Source: Kutzneria buriramensis
GTDB lineage: Bacteria; Actinomycetota; Actinomycetes; Mycobacteriales; Pseudonocardiaceae
NCBI RefSeq assembly: GCF_043575855.1
Contig: NZ_CP144375.1
Location: 2,356,001-2,420,000 of the forward strand
Reading direction: 5' to 3'
DNA: 64,000 nucleotides
Part shown: positions 61,066-64,000 of the stretch, piece after piece
Layout: every line of letters begins with the position of its first letter
How positions within the stretch are numbered: the stretch's first letter is position 1
The notes under the pieces: generated by a model
The model's database searches: none
What the model was told of the DNA's origin: nothing
The model's input: the letters and a program-made list of their open reading frames with translations, nothing else
Program-made: the position numbers and the translations under genes

Positions 61066-62214
61066 ATGACGGCGAGGGAGGTCGACCGCGTCGAGCTGTG
61101 GCGGCGCGCTGGCGGTAGATGTGCGGTCTGCAGACGCAAGCTGCTACAAGTGCCAGGGCATCCCGACGCCGGTCATGAATACTCGATCCGCCCGCGGCTC
61201 GCGAGCGGAGAAGATGGCCTTGTCGTACCACCGGAGTACTTCGAAAGCCACGAGAACCGCATACTGCTGTGCGGAGAAGACCTCAAGACGATCAGCGGGA
61301 ACAGGAGCAGTTTCACCGCTCAGCTACTGAGTGACCTCAAAGCCAGGCACGAGAAAATGATCGTCCAGACGGGCTCTGGCGGGACGGGTGCCGTTGTCAC
61401 ATTCCTGACTCACATCGCCTTCTTCGATTACGGTGGCCGCGCGTACTACTTCCTCAAGGTCGCGAACGAAGGCGCGGAGCCCGTGCAGCTGAACCGGATC
61501 TGGTTCGCCACCGACCCCGAAGTTTCCGTCCGCAACCCGCAACGGCCTCTGCCGACCAGGCTCGATCCTGGCGACCTGTTCGAGACGTGGAAGCTGGTTG
61601 AAGAGCTGCCACACGATCCACGCCTACCTTACCTCGCGCGCCTGCTGCTGGACGACCGATCGGTCATCGAGTCGCTCCCGAACCTTGACGTGCTGCCGGC
61701 GGGGAGCGTCGGTGGAGCCGGAAATCCATTGCGACCCCTCATTCCCTCGGTGGCGGCGGAGAACCGCCGCGATGGCAATCTCGTGGAGAAGGAATGGGAC
61801 GTATTTATCTCATACGCTCATGAAGACGGCGACGTGGCCGCGTCACTTGCGGGCGCGTTGCGCGATCTGGGGCTGCGCACATGGTTTGACAAGTTCGTCC
61901 TGAGAGTCGGCGATAACTTGGCTTTCAAACTCGCCGAGGCTATAGACCGTAGCGCTTTCAGTATAGTCATCCTGTCTCGTGCCTTCTTTGAATCGGGATG
62001 GGGAAAGTATGAGATCACCGGAGCTCTCAACCGCAGTGTCGCCGGCGACCAGGTCGTGTTGCCGATTTGGCATGGAATAACCGAGGAGGAGGCCCGTGCC
62101 TACAACCCCTCGCTTGCTGGTGTTGTCGCGCTGGACACAGTGAAGGCGAGTGTCCAGAAAATGGCCAGCGAGATCCATGAGGTGGTTACGGAGGCACGTC
62201 GACTAGCCACGTGA
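61066..62214 (+). CDS. HNH-like/TIR two-domain protein (candidate defence effector)
   Basis: 382 residues. The N-terminal part resembles an HNH nuclease domain: CAVC (Cys19, Cys22) and HENRILLCGEDLKTI (His62, Asn64, Cys69). But the usual catalytic EAHI-type His is replaced (HEYSI, 38-41), and the terminal HH is DL (72-73), so nuclease activity is doubtful. A middle beta-rich region (about 108-235) is unassigned. The C-terminal TIR domain (about 243-375) has DVFISYAHED and SGWGKYEITGAL with Glu316 at the NADase position. Bacterial TIRs degrade NAD or make signal nucleotides in anti-phage defence. It is followed after 94 bases by a STAND NTPase gene. GC content is lower toward its 3' end. Confidence 0.8.
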   Translation: MTAREVDRVELWRRAGGRCAVCRRKLLQVPGHPDAGHEYSIRPRLASGEDGLVVPPEYFESHENRILLCGEDLKTISGNRSSFTAQLLSDLKARHEKMIVQTGSGGTGAVVTFLTHIAFFDYGGRAYYFLKVANEGAEPVQLNRIWFATDPEVSVRNPQRPLPTRLDPGDLFETWKLVEELPHDPRLPYLARLLLDDRSVIESLPNLDVLPAGSVGGAGNPLRPLIPSVAAENRRDGNLVEKEWDVFISYAHEDGDVAASLAGALRDLGLRTWFDKFVLRVGDNLAFKLAEAIDRSAFSIVILSRAFFESGWGKYEITGALNRSVAGDQVVLPIWHGITEEEARAYNPSLAGVVALDTVKASVQKMASEIHEVVTEARRLAT

Positions 62215-62308
62215 GGTGAACAGGACCTGAAAGGCCGAAGCGTCGCGCCGGACCCAGCGCGACGATGGAGTTCGACAGGCGCGGTCACAGCCACTTGTCT
62301 GGAGAAGC

Positions 62309-64000
62309 ATGTCCGACGACATACGCAACCTGGTTCGGTCGGACCAGGTCGGCATGGCGATTCAGGCGGGCACCGTGCACGGAGGTCTGCACGTGACCGG
62401 TGCACAGCCGCTCAGAACGCCGAGACAGCTGCCAATGGTGCCGCGCTGGCACGTGGCCCGTGAGCGTGAGCTCGGTGAACTGTCGGCTGCGTTGGAGGAG
62501 AGACGACCGCCCCTGGTCGTCATCGAGGGCGCAGGAGGAGTCGGCAAGACGACGCTGGTGCTGCACTGGGCGCATCACCACGCCGACCGGTTCCCGGACG
62601 GACAACTCTTCGCCAACCTCAGGGGTTTCGACCCGCAAGTCGCTCCAGCCAGGCCTGCCACGGTGTTGCGCGGGTTCCTCACTGCGCTCGGAGTCGAGCC
62701 CGCCGCGGTCCCCGCAGATCCGGACGCTGCGGCCGCGCTCTTTCGCAGCGCGGTGGCGGACCGGCAAATGATGATCGTCCTGGACAACGCGAGGGACACC
62801 GATCAGGTGGCGCCGCTGTTGCCTGGAACGCCGTCGTGCGCGGTGCTGGTGACGACGAGAATGCGGCTGTCCTCGTTGCGTGTCCAGGGAGCCCACGTCG
62901 TGCAGCTTGAGGCGATGGATGAGTCTGACGCCTCGGCGCTGCTCAGCCGGTTGTTGCCGGCCCGTGCCGCCGAAAGGGAGTCCGAAGCTATGTCGGCGAT
63001 CGTGCATAGGTGCGGTGGGCTACCGCTCGCGCTCGCGATCGCCTCGGCCAGAGTTGCGGCGCACCCCGAATTCCCGATGTCGGTTCTCGCCGACGAACTG
63101 GACGACGAGACGACGAGACTGAGCGCGTTCGACGCCGACGATGAATCCGCGAGCCTGCGGGCGGTGCTGTCCTGGTCGTCCGCGTCGCTGAACAACCGGC
63201 TGCGACGAGCGTTCGGACTGCTCGGCGTCGCGCCGTTGGGCGAGATCAGCGTCGGTGCGGCGGCGTGCCTGTGGGCGGTGCCTCCTCACGAGGCGGCCGC
63301 AACGCTCCGCTCGCTGGAGGCGGCGAATCTGGTTCGCCAACACGTTCCCCACAGGTTCCAGATGCATGACCTGGTGCGCCTGCACGCAGCCGAACTGCAG
63401 CCCTGGGCGGAGTCGGTGTCGGCGCTGCAGCGGCTGGTGGCGTTCTACGCACACACCGTCAGGACCGCCGACATCCTGCTGTATCCGCACCGGCACGCCT
63501 TCGAAGTGCCTGCTCTCCCGGACGGTTGCCACCCTTTACGCCTGACCGACGAACCTGCGGCGGTCGCGTGGTTCGGTGCGGAGCACGCGTTGATTGCCGT
63601 CGTGCACCGGATCGCGGCCAACCACAAGTGGTACGAGGCGGTGTGGCACATAGCCCACGGGCTGGACACCTACCAGTACCGGCTCGGTCTACTAGCGGAG
63701 AATGTGGCGTCGTCGCGCCTTGGACTGGAGGCGGCCATGGCGATCGGCTCCGTGCGGTTGCGCGCGTCGTCCTTGCGTCAACTCGGACGCGCCTGCACTC
63801 GCGCGGGTGATCTTGAGGAGGCCGAGCGACGCCTCACGCAGGCGTTGAGCCTCGAAGAAGAAACCAGGTTCGTGATGGGGCAGGCGCACACCCACCACGA
63901 TTTGCAACGGGTCCTGTCACTGCGGGGTGAGCACGAACAAGCGTTGCAGCACGCCATCTCCGCGATGGAGTTGTACAGGGCGGAGAGCAATCCTGTCGGC
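62309..64000 (+). CDS. STAND (NB-ARC) NTPase with TPR-like repeats, partial
   Basis: At least 564 residues, open to the window end. A short N-terminal segment with QAGTVHGGLHV (19-29) is like the effector-associated leader of actinobacterial STAND proteins. The NB-ARC core follows: Walker A GAGGVGKTT at 74-82, Walker B MIVLD at 155-159, TTR at 182-184, GLPLAL at 237-242 and MHD at 352-354. From about 470 on, helical pairs (GRACTRAGDLEEAERRL, ALSLEEETRFVMGQAH) look like TPR repeats, the usual ligand sensor. ATG 62309 has GGAG at 62301-62304, rather close. It could be an AfsR/SARP-like regulator without a DNA-binding domain or, next to the TIR gene, the sensor of a defence pair. Confidence 0.85.
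   Translation, partial: MSDDIRNLVRSDQVGMAIQAGTVHGGLHVTGAQPLRTPRQLPMVPRWHVARERELGELSAALEERRPPLVVIEGAGGVGKTTLVLHWAHHHADRFPDGQLFANLRGFDPQVAPARPATVLRGFLTALGVEPAAVPADPDAAAALFRSAVADRQMMIVLDNARDTDQVAPLLPGTPSCAVLVTTRMRLSSLRVQGAHVVQLEAMDESDASALLSRLLPARAAERESEAMSAIVHRCGGLPLALAIASARVAAHPEFPMSVLADELDDETTRLSAFDADDESASLRAVLSWSSASLNNRLRRAFGLLGVAPLGEISVGAAACLWAVPPHEAAATLRSLEAANLVRQHVPHRFQMHDLVRLHAAELQPWAESVSALQRLVAFYAHTVRTADILLYPHRHAFEVPALPDGCHPLRLTDEPAAVAWFGAEHALIAVVHRIAANHKWYEAVWHIAHGLDTYQYRLGLLAENVASSRLGLEAAMAIGSVRLRASSLRQLGRACTRAGDLEEAERRLTQALSLEEETRFVMGQAHTHHDLQRVLSLRGEHEQALQHAISAMELYRAESNPVG

Overview
The window is high-GC DNA with dense ATGA/GTGA stop-start overlaps, many GTG starts and actinobacterial families (StrR-like and LAL-type regulators, MmyB-like XRE, MAB_1171c-like protein, DUF427, several rve transposases). 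It most likely comes from a filamentous actinomycete, perhaps Pseudonocardiales; the species cannot be named from the sequence. No rRNA, intact tRNA or CRISPR array was found.

Layout. 0-4.7 kb: a tightly overlapping ABC-export operon with a zinc-finger-like membrane protein and a secreted Asp-box lipoprotein. 4.7-9 kb: a decayed lytic transglycosylase/NlpC-P60 gene, then a MarR regulator divergent from a DHA2 MFS pump, followed by isochorismatase-like and PEBP-like genes. 9-10.9 kb: transposase debris and the 3' stub of an ImmA/IrrE peptidase gene. 10.9-38.9 kb: a probable specialised-metabolite region with no PKS or NRPS. Its left arm is a coupled leftward operon: Gfo/Idh oxidoreductase, myo-inositol-phosphate-synthase-like cyclase, DJ-1, SDR, RidA, PfkB kinase, phosphohexomutase, MTA-phosphorylase-like protein, histidine phosphatase and HAD phosphatase. 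The centre has a GMC oxidoreductase with an SDR, then a second coupled leftward operon: GH3-type acyl amidosynthetase, alpha/beta hydrolase, enolase-superfamily enzyme, luciferase-like monooxygenase, FAH-family enzyme and an MFS pump. The right arm has a methyltransferase, a formyltransferase with an FAD/NAD(P)-binding enzyme, AraC with MFS, a StrR-like activator and an XRE-ImmA pair. A plausible reading is that a phosphosugar is cyclised to a cyclitol or carbocycle, tailored by redox, phosphorylation and dephosphorylation, joined to an acyl or amino-acid unit by the GH3 enzyme, and exported by three MFS pumps. That pathway is inference.

38.9-47.3 kb: menC, then nested insertion sequences. 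Two copies of one rve-type IS in opposite orientation bracket 3.6 kb that holds an ArsR-like regulator and three small secreted proteins. 47.0-60.7 kb: a 3' fragment of tRNA-Val(CAC) with a 147-bp hairpin-containing sequence that recurs at 60.55 kb. Between the two copies lie catabolic and redox genes (LLM, DUF427, VOC, LAL regulator, SDR, hydrolase, MmyB-like regulator, PaoABC-like molybdenum oxidase) and several gene stubs.

60.7-64 kb: a WD40 stub, then a protein joining a degenerate HNH-like domain to a TIR domain, followed by a STAND NTPase with TPR-like repeats that runs off the window. This pair has the form of an anti-phage defence module and, with the cyclitol-type cluster, is the most interesting content here.
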